From: Brassica napus
Lineage: Eukaryota; Streptophyta; Magnoliopsida; Brassicales; Brassicaceae
Direction: 5' to 3'
Assembly: GCF_020379485.1 (NCBI RefSeq)
Contig: NC_063437.1
Location: forward strand, 5,838,806 to 5,902,805
Length of the DNA: 64,000 nt
Part shown: in pieces, positions 22,906-34,159 of the stretch
Layout: each line of letters opens with the position of its first letter
Numbering within the stretch: position 1 is the stretch's first letter
The notes under the pieces: generated by a model
Databases searched by the model: none
Told to the model about the DNA's origin: nothing
The model's input: the letters and a program-made list of their open reading frames with translations, nothing else
Translations under genes and position numbers: made by a program

Positions 22906-22955
22906 ACTCTAGAGGTGGAAGATTGATCCTCTTCTTCTCTTCTACTCGCTTAAGA
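22809..22955. repeat. Short direct duplication at DUF295 pseudogene 5' end
   Basis: ttgactctagaagtggaagatttatcctcttcttctctt (from 22810) recurs as ttgactctagaggtggaagattgatcctcttcttctctt (from 22903). The second copy runs into ctactcgcttaagactaaa, which also occurs at 22777. It is a local duplication of the segment coding KRINLPLLESIK. Confidence 0.8.
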
Positions 22956-23610
22956 CTAAAGAAATCTCAAGATATCCATAGGGAGCTCCTACCAGCTGCC
23001 ATAAGAATTAGGAGTCTCCATGGAGAAATTGTACGACCCTACCCAATCTTTATCGGATCTAACCCGGAACTCTTATAATCTCTCTCTCAGATCAATCCCT
23101 TGGTTTAACTTTAACCTCCTTAAATAGCACATGTTAATAACATGCAAGCTATGTATGTATATGTTTTGTTTTGCTGTTTCTTGAATGTTTTTTCAGTGTG
23201 TTTGTTTCTTCTTTGCATACGAGATCATGAATAGAGAAATACTGAGAGAGCTCGTAGTCCTCCAGACTATGAAGAATACAGGATAACGGCAACATACTCA
23301 TGGATGAAGTCTTTGAGAGACTCTTAATGGAGACACAGAGACGATGATATCACCTGGCTAAAGTTTTTTTTTAAGAGAATCAAAGGCCTGTAAAATCTGT
23401 TTAAGACAGACCTCGAGATCTTAATGTTGGCTTACGTGTACATAAGCAAGCAACAATCCAAAAAACGAGTTCACAAGATCAACTAGCAAACCAGAAACTT
23501 AAGTAGGAAGACAAGGGAAGTCCTAAATTACACAACAAAAGAGACATAGCAACCCTGCTCCGTTTCTGTTCTAACCGATAAACCATTATATACCTAATAG
23601 CTTCTTCTTC
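22956..23610. other. Intergenic between DUF295 and GeBP pseudogenes
   Basis: No gene recognised. The right part is probably the former 3' region of the GeBP-like gene. Confidence 0.45.
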
Positions 23611-24592
23611 TTAAGATGCTTCAGCAATCACAGAGCCTATCTCACGCATAAAGTCAGTCTTGTGCAGCACCAGTTCCATTTCTTTGGCCTGCAGTAACTT
23701 CCACTTCTCTGCCATCCTTTTCTTCGTCTCCACTGTCACCATGCTCCATTTCTGTTTCACAAACTGTTCACTCACACCTAAACCTGCAATAGACCCTACA
23801 AGAAACGAGTCTTCAAACCAGTCGTCTGCTCTCACACCATGAGACTTGGAAGCTCCTCCTCCATTAATCAACACTTCCTTATCCTTGTCACCACCAGCCA
23901 ACACCTCCCTATCTTCTCCTCCATTGTCACCACTAACCAAGACCTCCCCATCTTCTTCTACTTTGTCACCATTAGCAGATTCAGGAGCCACAACTTCTTC
24001 TTCTTCGCACTAGAATTAGAATCGAGAGCCAATCCCCAAATACACGTGGCCAATTTCAAACAGTCAATATCATGAGCTTTAGTCAAGGACTCAGCACCGT
24101 GCTTGGCTTTCCCCATATACTTCCTCTTCAAAGACCTAATCTTATCCACGAACTGGATCTTACTAGCCTCGAAGCTAATCGACTTGCTGGCGAGTTCGTA
24201 AAACCTATCCATGTCTTCGTACGGACTCTTCCCCGAATCAGCTTTGAAATCGATCATACCTTGAAGCAAAGAGACCTCATCTTCCTCGCTCCACAGCCTC
24301 TGAAACGACGACGGTTTCTTCGCCTCCTCTGCAGTTCTGGCCCGTTTCGCACTGACGGAGGTCGTTTCGATCGGCCGCTTCTTCACCGCCTTGGGTTTGG
24401 TGACGGCGATCGGCTTCTCAGATTTGGATCTCTTCGCGGACGGGATGGCGACTGGATTCATGAGATCGTCAGGCGAAGAATCGTCGGAGATCTGTTCTTT
24501 TTATCGTCTCCGGACAAGGCCTCGACTTGATCGTCGTCGCTTGAAGATGCCGTCGGTGGATCTTCCAAAGGGGTGAGCTTCTTCTTCGTCAT
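23611..24592 (-). pseudogene. GeBP-family (DUF573) gene with two frameshifts
   Basis: The minus-strand ATG at 24592 opens MTKKKLTPLEDPPTASSSDDD, the usual start of GLABROUS1 enhancer-binding proteins. A one-base change in an A run near 24500 shifts the frame; the protein resumes with DDSSPDDLMNPVAIPSAKRS. The DUF573 DNA-binding domain is intact (FQRLWSEEDEVSLLQGMIDF, then FYELASKSISFEASKIQFVDKIRSLKRKY). A second shift in an AAG run near 23990 separates it from the C-terminal part (VVAPESANGD, DDWFEDSFLVGSIAGLG, and the leucine-zipper-like WKLLQAKEMELVLHK), ending at 23611. Family members are intronless plant-specific transcription factors. A TATA motif lies at about 24650. Because both lesions are small and in simple runs, assembly error is possible; otherwise it is a young pseudogene. 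No orthologue is expected here from Arabidopsis order. Confidence 0.8.
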
Positions 24593-24647
24593 TCGGAGAT
24601 TCCGAGGAAAGCTTTGGGTTTAGGAGAGAGAGAGTCCAGTGAAGAAA

Positions 24648-24658
24648 TCTATATATAA
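24648..24658 (-). promoter_or_regulatory. TATA-like box upstream of GeBP-like pseudogene
   Basis: ctatatataacgg on the plus strand reads ccgttatatatag on the minus strand, about 60 bp before the ATG at 24592, suggesting that the gene arrived or was duplicated with its own core promoter. Confidence 0.4.
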
Positions 24659-24909
24659 CGGCAAAAAGGTTATTCGCCTCCTCTGCAATTTTGGCCCGTT
24701 TTAATAATAAAAATCGCATTTATTTTACTTTTTTTTTTCCTGTACTGGAACTTGGAAAAATTAGGATTTTGATTATACATTTCCTGAATTCAAACTGAAG
24801 CCATGTCAAATTTGTTGATTTTTATTTACTAATTTTTTAACTTATTTTATACATAGTTCAAATTTCTTTTGCTTTTTAATTCATAATCGCAGTTTTATTA
24901 TATTTACAA

Positions 24910-25444
24910 GGGCAATTGTCAATAATAGCACATTTTAAAGTTTATGTCTCAAAAATGGCACTAGAAAGAGAAAGTCACAAAAATGACATTCATTAAAGGG
25001 TAAAATATCCTTAATACTCTTGGTTTAAAATTAAATAAACAAACAAAAATAAATAAAAATAAATAAAATAAAATAAAAATGAAAAAAAGAAATTTTTTTT
25101 ATAGTTTCAGATTATATGTTTTCAGATTCGAAATTTTTATAATTTTTTTTTTGAATTTTTTTTTTATTTTTTTTTCAAATTTTCTTTTTATAATTTAAAA
25201 ATACTTTTTGAAACTGTTTTTAAAATTTTTATTTTTTTTATTTTAGTATTTATTTTTTATAAAATTTTAAATCCTAATTCCAAAACTCTTCCATTTAACT
25301 CTAAACCCTAAGGTTTGGATTAATTAACCCAAAAGGTATAAGTGTATATTTACCTCTTTAATGAAACCTATTTTTGTGACTTTGAGCCTTGAGTGCTACT
25401 TTGGGAACAAAAACTTGGTTTGGTGCTATCCTAGTCTTTTTCTC
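24910..25444 (-). mobile_element. Mutator-like MITE, copy 2 (535 bp)
   Basis: Flanked by a perfect 9-bp duplication tatttacaa (24901-24909 and 25445-25453). It starts gggcaattgtcaataatagcac and ends ggtgctatcctagtctttttctc. The sequence is largely the reverse complement of copy 1 at 17209-17748. Non-coding; it must have been moved by a transposase elsewhere. Confidence 0.9.
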
Positions 25445-25496
25445 TATTTACAAAGTAATAATAAATTTTTTAATATTAGTGTCATGAATATTAGTA

Positions 25497-25847
25497 GAGA
25501 AAATGACTAGGATAGCACTAAAAAAGTTTTTATCACAAATATAACCTCTAAGAATAAAAATGATCAAAATAGCACTTAATGGTTTATCAAAATTGATAAA
25601 TATACACTTATACCCCAATGGTAAATTAATTTAGACATTAGAGTTTAGAGTTAAGGGGTGGGGTTTAGAATTTAGGGTTTAGAGTTTAGAGTTGGGAAGT
25701 GGGGTTTTGGGAATAAGATTTCAAAATTTAAAAAATAAAAAAAAATTAAATTTTTCAAAAAGATAAAATGCTATTTCGGTCATTTTAGTTTTTGAGGACT
25801 ATTTTTGTGACATAAACTTAGAAAACTGATATTTTGGAGATTTGTCC
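25497..25847 (+). mobile_element. Mutator-like MITE, copy 3 (351 bp)
   Basis: Flanked by a perfect 9-bp duplication atattagta (25488-25496 and 25848-25856). Starts gagaaaatgactaggatagcac and ends ttggagatttgtcc, with degenerate ttagggtttagag repeats inside. A shorter, diverged member of the same group, only 43 bp from copy 2. Confidence 0.88.
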
Positions 25848-25856
25848 ATATTAGTA

Positions 25857-27539
25857 TTTATTAAATGATAAAATAACAACAATATTCTAAACTCTAAACC
25901 TTCTTCAAACGCAACCCCCTAAATATAAAACCCTATTGGAAGAAAATGGTGTTTGAAGTTATTATAGGATTTTTTTTTTGAAAAAGGGTTTATTTATTTT
26001 AGGATATTCGTTATTATTTATTACATATAACTAAAAATGTAAATGCCACATGTAAATAGTGAAATGATTTTTATATGTGTTATTTTACGCTTATTTATAT
26101 AACCAATATCAAAATTCAATAACATAAATATATGTAATAATTAGTAAATAATGGTTCAAATCAGTAAATAAAATAATTGCATATAAGCTATATAATTATT
26201 ATGTTCAAAATGTCACATTAAACAAATATTAATATTTTGTAAATGCTAAAAATATATAATAATAATCATATAAAACAAATTTGATCAATATAAAAGGTAA
26301 AACAAACATCCGCGCCGAACAAACGAGACAACTCTAGTGACAATTAATTATGAACTAGATTATGATTTGTGATTTATTTATTTTTTTAATTTTTTTTATT
26401 AAATCAAATTATAAGAAGATATAGAGACTTGTTAATTATAAAATTATAATTATAGAATTAATGCACTATACATATACCATAAATATTTTATTAGTAAAAT
26501 TGTAATTGACATTATTCTGCATAGTAGTTTTTTGTTCGTTGTTTTACCACTATTTGACAAAAAAGCAACACTTTTTCGTCACACATACATTTACACATAT
26601 ATATATATATATATATATTAGCCATGTTCGGAATTGCGATAGGTGTGAATCGGACAGAAGAGATGTATCTAGTGAGTTAACAAACAATCAAAGATTAATC
26701 AGGGGTTTATTTTTTTAACATTTTATATACATTTTATATATTTTTTGTAAGTAAATGAAAAATTACTTCCAACAAAATCTTATGTACTATATATTATTCT
26801 AATATATTCTAACGACTATACAAATTCTTATATATTTTCTAGTATAATTCTTAAATAATCTAAAAACAGAGAATATACTTATGAGCTAAAGGTGAGTTTT
26901 ATATTAGTAAGCTAACGATATTAGTTCAACCAAAATCTTAAAAAGGATAAGAATATCTTAATAATATTTGTGCTTAAATTATACACTTTAAATAATTCTC
27001 AAGTAAAAGAATATATACATGGGCAAAGCTCACCTTCTAAAGCTTTGATCGGTAAAGCTGATGATAAAACAATCGAAATATGTTATAAAAAGTGGTATGA
27101 AAAAAGTGTATGTTCTTATTTAAATATTTAATAAGGTTGTTGGTAGACTAATAAATTATTTATATATTAAATTATCATAAACAATAATATATAGTATACG
27201 ATTTATTTTCCTAAATAATATAGATATACTTATATAATATATATATATATATATAATTATTATATATTTTTCTTCTTAAAATAATGAATCATATATAATC
27301 ATATAAATTATATTATATTTTCAGTGTGAAATTTTATTACCTTTAAAAATATATATTTTCATTATAAATTTTATTTTTAAAAGTATAAAGTTAATTTTTG
27401 GATATAAACATAATTTTCATATTATTAAATAAATAAATTATAAATAATTATTTCTTTTAATTTATATGTATATATAGTATATGCAAATTAACATCTTGTA
27501 AATGTTTTTCTAAAAGTTTTTTAAAAAATGGTATTGGTT
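25857..27539. other. AT-rich intergenic DNA with microsatellites
   Basis: No gene. (AT)n runs at 26597-26618 and 27238-27255. A degraded Helitron-like 3' end, tccgcgccgaac ... CTAG|T, lies at 26309-26338, but its hairpin is not intact. Confidence 0.5.
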
Positions 27540-30460
27540 AATTAGAAGCATAATGCTTGCTAATTGTCTACCAATACAAATATATAATCAAACTTATGTT
27601 AAGACAGATCAGATTATGGTATGTGGTGTATTATTTCTGGTAACCAACACCTCTATTACAATGGGTTTTGTTTATGCAAGAAATTTGTTGACTGAGAGAA
27701 GGGAGTTGTGGGATCTCACATCTTCTTTATTTCAATCTTCCCCATGGATATTCTTAGGGGATTTTAATCAGATTTTATCTATGTCTGAAGCCTACTCCTT
27801 GTCTCCTTCTCCCATCTCGATTGAAGGCCTTTTGGATCTACAAGATTGCCTCGATACCTCCAGAATTTTTGATTTAGCAAGCAGAGACTGTCAGTTTACT
27901 TGGACAAACAGGAGCCCTACATCTCCCAAAGCCCGAAAGCTTGGTATATAAATTCCTGATAAATTAATTATGTCTAAATAGATTACCAAAAAAAAATGCA
28001 TACTTCGATGCACTTGGAAGCTCTGATCACTATCCATGTCTAATCTCCTTGGCATCAGTTGTTCAAAGAAGGAAGTCTTGGTTATTTTATTAATCCTTCT
28101 TTGCCTTTCATCCGCAGTACATTGAGATGATGGCAGAGGCTTGGCTTCATGAAATTATCCCATCTGATCCCTTATTCTCATTATATCAAATTCTTCGAGC
28201 TGCAAAGGAATGATGGAAGGTGTTAAATATAAATCATTTTAGTGACATTCAGAGGAGAACAAGGGAGCCTTTTTGCAAGCGGTACTAGTTAGGGTTATGT
28301 CTACTCCATCGCCTGAGCTATTTGAGGAGGAAATAAAAATAAAAGTATGCCGGCTCTTCCTCTCTTCAGCTGAGGAGTATTTTCTTCGCCAGAAATCACA
28401 TATCAGATGGTTAAGTGAAGGAAACTCGAATACAATCTTCTTCTGTAGGTTCATCTTGGCAAATCTGTCAAGAAACATCATTTATTTCTTGCTGGACTCT
28501 CGGAATCAGCGAATAACAAATTCCTTTCTCATGAAGTAGATGGCACTAAACTATTATCAAAACCTACTGGGAACCGAAAGCTTGGTCCCCTCACCCCTCA
28601 CGTTGGATCAAATCAAATAAATTCATTCATTCAAATGAGATCCCGCTCAGGTTTCATCTCTTTCTACTTTTCCTTCAGATGAAGAAATTAAGGCGGTTGT
28701 ATTCTCTCTCCCTCACAACAAGGCACTGTGTCCAAATGGTTTTACCTCTGATTTTTTTGTCGACTCCGAATCTGGTGGGAAAAGATCTCATTGATGCAGT
28801 TCAGTACTTTTTCAACACTGGAAATCTTTCGCGTCAGGTCAATGCAACAGTCATATCTCTGATACCCAAGGTCCAAGGTGCTGTCTCACTGAATTTCGCC
28901 CAATATCCTTATGTAACACTGTCTACAAGGTTATTTCTAGACTGCTGGCGTCCGACTTAAAGACTTAGCTTCTCTCACAATCTAAGAGACTTGCCTCATA
29001 AGCTTCGACCTATTGACTATCAGCCTCTCCTTGATAAGGTTTGCAGGCGGATGCCAGGTTTGACTGTGTCACCTATCCTTTGCGGGAAGGCTACAGTTGT
29101 TAAACTCAGTTATCCATAGCATTATAAACTTACGGGCATCCGTTTTCCCTTTAACAAATGCTTGCATTGATGAGTTAGAACAAATTTGCAATGTCTTTCT
29201 CGGGAGAGGAGATTCGGGCTCAGCTAGAGGGGCCAAAGTGGCCTTGGATTCAGTTTGCACTTGTACTTCATCAGGTGGTCTAGGTATCCAAAGACTTAAA
29301 AAGATGTCAAAATTGTGTCTGGGTTGAAATTAAAATTGAATGCTATTTGCACATAAGCGCTTTCTGTGGGTGGCCTGGATTAAGAAGAATATTATTGGAG
29401 AAAATGTTTATTTGGACATCAGATTTTACCTGCTCAGGGAGTTAGATTTGGAAACAGTTGGTTAAGCTTCAAGACTTGGATTGTGACTGGATGTCACAGT
29501 TAGGGAGATAATATGAGTGAAAAAAAATTTCTCTTGTTTCACCTTTTATTACGCCAGTCAGGTGAAAAAGTTTTTAATTTCTTTTACGCTCGTTACTATA
29601 CAAATAGAGTAAAAAAACTCATTCTTTTCCCTTATGGTTTATGATGAAAGAAAAAATTGTGCTGGTTTTACTCTCGATTTGACATTTCTCTTACCTCCAA
29701 TTTCACCTTTTTATTTTTTCCATTTTACTCCAATAAATACCAGTCACACCCTTGGCAAGAACACAAATTCAATGCCAAGTTGAATCAGGTAATCAAATCG
29801 TTTTATAGCATGATAATTGGATGGCTACATGCCCTCTTGTTCAGCTTACCGGACCAATTGGGCCGATGGTCACTAGTATCCCCATTTAGGCTACTGTCTC
29901 ACAAAATACTTCAAATACGCATTGGTCTCTTCCTCGTGGAAGACGCAAAATGAACCGTCTCCTAAGAGAAGCTCTGACCAACCTCCAACTTCAAATGAGG
30001 CCTCCAATGTATTCTTTTGGAAAAACGACATCAACGAAGTCCCTTCAAATTTATCTTTTAAGAAGACGTGGAAGTCATTTAATCCTCCTCCGACTGTGTT
30101 TCCGTTGCATAGTTCAGTTTAGTTCAAGAAAATAGTGCCTAAACATGCTTTTATGACATGGATAATCATGAGGGACCAGTTACAACCCAAGATGGTCTCC
30201 GTTATTGGAGATAAATGCCCCTGATTGTCTCTTATGTGGTTCTTCATCTGAAAAAAATAAGCACTTTTTCTTTGAGTGTACCTACTCCAGGGATGTATGG
30301 TCCAGTTTCTTCACCCACATATCACTATCTCCGCCTACTCATCTCGCGGACAGTGAAATCTGGTTGCGACGTTTTTCAACAAACTCAAAATTCAAGATTA
30401 TTTTGATAAGCTACTTATCAGGAGGAAGCAGACTCCTTCTTCAACATAGTTGACCGTGGA
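27540..30460 (+). mobile_element. Degraded L1-type LINE, reverse transcriptase core deleted
   Basis: Broken plus-strand frames follow ORF2 order. 27553-27951: endonuclease with SSPWIFLGDFNQIL and CQFTWTN; SSDHYPCLISL near 28020. 28270-28530: linker with FLRQKSHIRWLSEGNSNT. 28680-28950: RT start, including VNATVISLIPKV. 29095-29330: post-RT piece, LNSVIHSIINLRASVFPL and CNVFLGRGDS. 30205-30300: zinc-binding piece DCLLCGSSSEKNKHFFFEC. The RT palm with its YADD-type motif is missing between about 28960 and 29060. Many stops and shifts make it a dead relic. Confidence 0.8.
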
Positions 30461-31680
30461 AACAAGAAAAAAATAATAAAAAAGCTGAGCTGGTGGATTA
30501 AAGCTTTCTTATTGGTTTAAAGTGTTTGTTACAGACTTTAGTATTAAAGCAGATTGTTACTTCATTTTTAATCATCTTTTGGATTTAGCTTAGTCTTTAG
30601 ACTTGAGGAGTGTATCGTCTGGATTAAATCTGATTGTTAAATCCAAGAATGTAATATGTACTTTATACTTCAGATTTGTGATATACAAGAGCTAGATTGA
30701 GTTTATCTGGTGTTTGCGAGAGCTAAACTCTATCATATTTGTCTCATTATCTTTCAAGCGATAATCTACGTACTTTCTTTGAGGAGAGAAAAACACCATA
30801 TTGCATTCAGGAATCTCTAAACCTATTCATGTCCTCATAAAAGGGATACAATTACTCATCAGAGCAAAGCTATCTAGCTTGGATCGAAACTCACTCCTCA
30901 GCAGGTGTCGTCTTCCTTCCCCAGCCACGAACACACCATCTTCCGTGGAAAGCTTCATCTACACTTGGTTTAAATTCATCCAACACTTCTTCCTATACAT
31001 AAGTTATGCATTGTTTCATGATTCATGTAAATAATCTAATTTACTCAAGAATAACAACAAAATTTTACATCAAAATTTTCAAAATATCATCACATCATTA
31101 AATTTTAATTGAAAACAGAAATTATAAATAAAAATAATCCACGTAACTGCGCGGATCAGAACCCACTTTTAATTATTATTTCGAAATAAATCAATCGCTT
31201 ATCTTAACTTAATATTTATTTAAAAGAAGTATTGTGAAGAATTGGTTATTTTGATTTGAACCGATATATACTAGCAACTACAATTATTAACTTTTTTTTT
31301 GAAACTTTGATAACTACAATTATTAACTTGCAGTAAAAAAAAATTCATAAAACTCTTCCAACTTCGGGAAAAAAAAGAAGACTACTTTCTTTTAGTGTTC
31401 ACCATCAACTTTTATGGTAAAACCGTAACCCGTTTATCCCAAAATAAATTTGTTTACTTTATAATGTCTTTTTAATTTTCCACGTTTATTCTCTATTTTG
31501 GGAAAACGGGAAATTCTGATTTTTCTTTTCATGTATGTGAAAAAAAGAAAGAAAGAGTCAAAAGATGTTACAAAACACATATGGCTACCCCCAAAGTTCT
31601 CTAAACTGATATCAATCAAGTTACAGAAAAATGTTTATCCACCACACATCCTTAATTTTCAAAAAAAAAATCAAAATTAA
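30461..31680. other. Intergenic DNA upstream of LEA gene
   Basis: No gene recognised. Between 30480 and 30780 the composition suggests transposon flank. A gcgcggat word at 31147 hints at an old Helitron end but lacks a proper hairpin and CTAG. Confidence 0.4.
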
Positions 31681-31684
31681 AAAG

Positions 31685-31697
31685 TACTATAAATATA
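31685..31697 (+). promoter_or_regulatory. TATA-like box of LEA gene
   Basis: actataaatatag lies about 100 bp before the ATG at 31788. Confidence 0.5.
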
Positions 31698-31787
31698 GTC
31701 CGTATCAACTCAATCTTTCAATCAAAACTGATAGAACTCACTCTCTAATATACTTCATATCCTTTTTTCTTCTTTGAATCACCAATC

Positions 31788-32325
31788 ATGTCTCAACAAT
31801 CATTCAATGCTGGACAAACCAGAGGCCATGCTCAAGTCCTTTTTATGATCTTAATCATTTTCATTAATTTCAAACCATATCGAATAATTATTTTGAGAAA
31901 TTCTAAATATACTTGATGTACATAACATTTGTTGGATAATGCAGGAGAAGGCTGAGCAGTGGACTGAGTCTGCCAAGCAGACTGCACAGTCAGCATGTGA
32001 CAAGACCGCAGATGTAGCGCTATCAGCACGTGACAAGACTGCCAATTTGACACAATCAACACAAAGCAAGTCTGCAGATGCATCTCATTCTACCCGAGAA
32101 TCAGCTCAACATGGCCAGGAACAAACCGCTGGTTTTCTCGGTCAGGTATACTGCATAATTACATTACTATGTGTATTTATATAATTATTGAAGCAAAAAT
32201 ATAACTTTACAACTAAAATGATATTTCAATTAATTGGAGAGCAGACCGGTGAATCTGTAAAGAACATGGCTCAGGGTGCTTTCGATGGTGTTAAGAATAG
32301 CCTTGGCATGAACGAGAAGAAATGA
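31788..32325 (+). CDS. UNE15: Small LEA protein (UNE15/At4g13560-like)
   Basis: Exons 31788-31835, 31945-32145 and 32245-32325, all phase 0 with GT-AG introns, give 109 residues. It starts MSQQSFNAGQTRGHAQEKAE. The middle repeats an 11-residue-type pattern rich in Ala/Lys/Asp/Thr (AKQTAQSACDKTADVALSA, RDKTANLTQSTQSKSADA), as in group-3/LEA_4 proteins. It closes with TGESVKNMAQGAFDGVKNSL and GMNEKK. It is hydrophilic, without a signal peptide or membrane segment. LEA_4 proteins fold into amphipathic helices on drying and protect membranes or proteins. The Arabidopsis counterpart was named from an unfertilised embryo sac phenotype. The symbol rests on sequence type plus order of neighbours. Confidence 0.88.
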
Positions 32326-32979
32326 GGAAATGAGTATTCGTACTTCTCAAATAACTATTTATTTATTCATGGCTATTTCTGGTGTCTAGCAATTTTTTAT
32401 TTCTCTAAATTATGTTTGTAATAAATATATTTTTGAAAGGTTTCGTGATCATAAGATATGAGATCTATATATATAATAATTTGGGGTGATATTACACCCC
32501 AATTTCTATTTGAAAGAAATGTGACAAACTAATGCACCAGTGGTTCATCATTATATAACAATCCGTAACAATGAATGGAGTTATCCATAGTTCGCTAAAA
32601 GAGTGGGACGTAGAAATACTGGAAAACTTGGTTGCTCAAGATAATTTATCCTTCATTCGGAGTTTGGCAGTAAGCCATTCCAATAGAGATGAGAAGTATA
32701 GTTAGAGCTATACAAAAAGTGGAATACATACGGTTAACTAAGGATATTGGGTTGCAAAGAATATTCTCAGTCGTGAACCTGAAGTAATGGTATCAAATCA
32801 AAGTATCACAAAGTTTCAAGCCTTTACTTGGAAAATTAAGCTCCACAAAAAATGTGTCATGTGATATGGCAGATGGTATATGGATACTTAGATATAAACC
32901 CTTATCCATGGATTATATATTCTGGGTTTGAATCTCATTCCCACCGGCGCGGGAGTGGAGGAAGAATGAAATAGAAGAC
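32326..32979. other. LEA 3' flank, no gene
   Basis: Contains the presumed 3' UTR to about 32450 and unassigned DNA, possibly the left part of the decayed LINE that becomes recognisable at 32980. Confidence 0.4.
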
Positions 32980-33600
32980 ACGTAATTAGATAAAAAGCTT
33001 TATCCATGGATAATTTGGTATCTCTGGAAAGTACGTAATGATAAATTGTTCAGAGGATGCACAAGCGATCTGTTGGAGCTAGTAATACATACTGAAAGTG
33101 AATGTCATGCATGGATTGATGCAAACTCACAGAACTCTGAAGATGCCCATCCACAAATCCAAACAAAGAACACACAAGCCTTATGCTTGCAGCATATTTG
33201 TAGATGGATAGTAAACTTCAGACTCACATTACAGTGGATATGGTTGGGTATGGTAGATGTGTCTGAAGATGAACAACTCCTAGGTTTGAGAAACCAAGAG
33301 AGACAATTGTAACCTTTACATTCAGAATTGGATGCACTTATTTGGTTTATGGAGGATATGCTTGAACACTGACATGTCAGCACTCTGAAACGAACTGCAA
33401 AGATGTCATTTCAATGATATATCATACCTACAAGAAAGATTCCAAGCTTTCAACATCACACACATACCAAGAGTGCATAACCAAATAACATACTTTTTAG
33501 CCAAGACTGCATGAGCTTTTTGTATTACTTTAGTTTTTGTCGGTTGTTCTTTTCTGGTCTGGATTTTCATACCACTTCTTGTTTGAGTAATAAATACCTT
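32980..33600 (+). mobile_element. LINE 3' fragment, RNase H remnant
   Basis: Reads PWIIWYLWKVRNDKLFRG, like the segment just before RNase H in the intact LINE (WILWYIWKSRNKKVF at about 38610), then LHSELDALIWFMEDML at about 33320, the RNase H Glu motif. Frames are broken and no catalytic DD remains in one frame. It seems a separate, older copy than the LINE at 34163. Confidence 0.7.
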
Positions 33601-34146
33601 TCTGATGTCAAAAATGCATAAAACTAACAACAGGATTACCAAAGCAGTTGAAGTGTTAATTAGAGCTTATTACTTCCAAATTAACTAGCGGTAAGTGAAT
33701 TAGCCCAAGTCATTTATACTACTCATGTCTCATTGAAACTATTAATGTGAGAGCTTATATTCTCACTCGCCCCCTCGAGATGATATTTCTTTGACCATTA
33801 CTCTCAACAATATGCCAGAATATGATTCTGGTCAAACCGGCTAGACCAATATTCGGATCAGACTAGTTCAAGATCGACTAGGCATTTTCTGGGCCTCATC
33901 AAACAACCAAATTTTGATGGCTCGTGGCATGAAATAATAAGGAGTCGTTTTTATGACAAATTTATATGCCATATGTAAATATTTTGAGTTTGGATATTTA
34001 TTAGCATATTTTCTAAGTAGAGGTAAGTGTTTTCTCAGTCCATGTTAGTTTAGATATGAAAAAAGGATCATATGCGGAGATACTCTTCCTCATAATTAAA
34101 AATGCTCAAATACTCCTCCTCTAAAATATATTTAATTTTGATTTAT
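33601..34146. other. Intergenic; may be arm of element hit by LINE
   Basis: No gene. The stretch 34062-34130 (gagatactcttcctcataattaaaaatgctcaaatactcctcc) resembles the reverse complement of about 40030-40075 on the far side of the LINE, so the LINE may have landed inside another element with inverted arms. Confidence 0.4.
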
Positions 34147-34159
34147 ATTTAATGCAAAA

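Noticed and set aside
24072..24530. 152-codon plus-strand frame
   Set aside because: Antisense to the GeBP-like coding sequence, which has unmistakable DUF573 motifs.
26309..26338. Helitron 3' end (tccgcgcc ... CTAG followed by T)
   Set aside because: The hairpin second arm is absent, and no family member matches; kept only as a remark.
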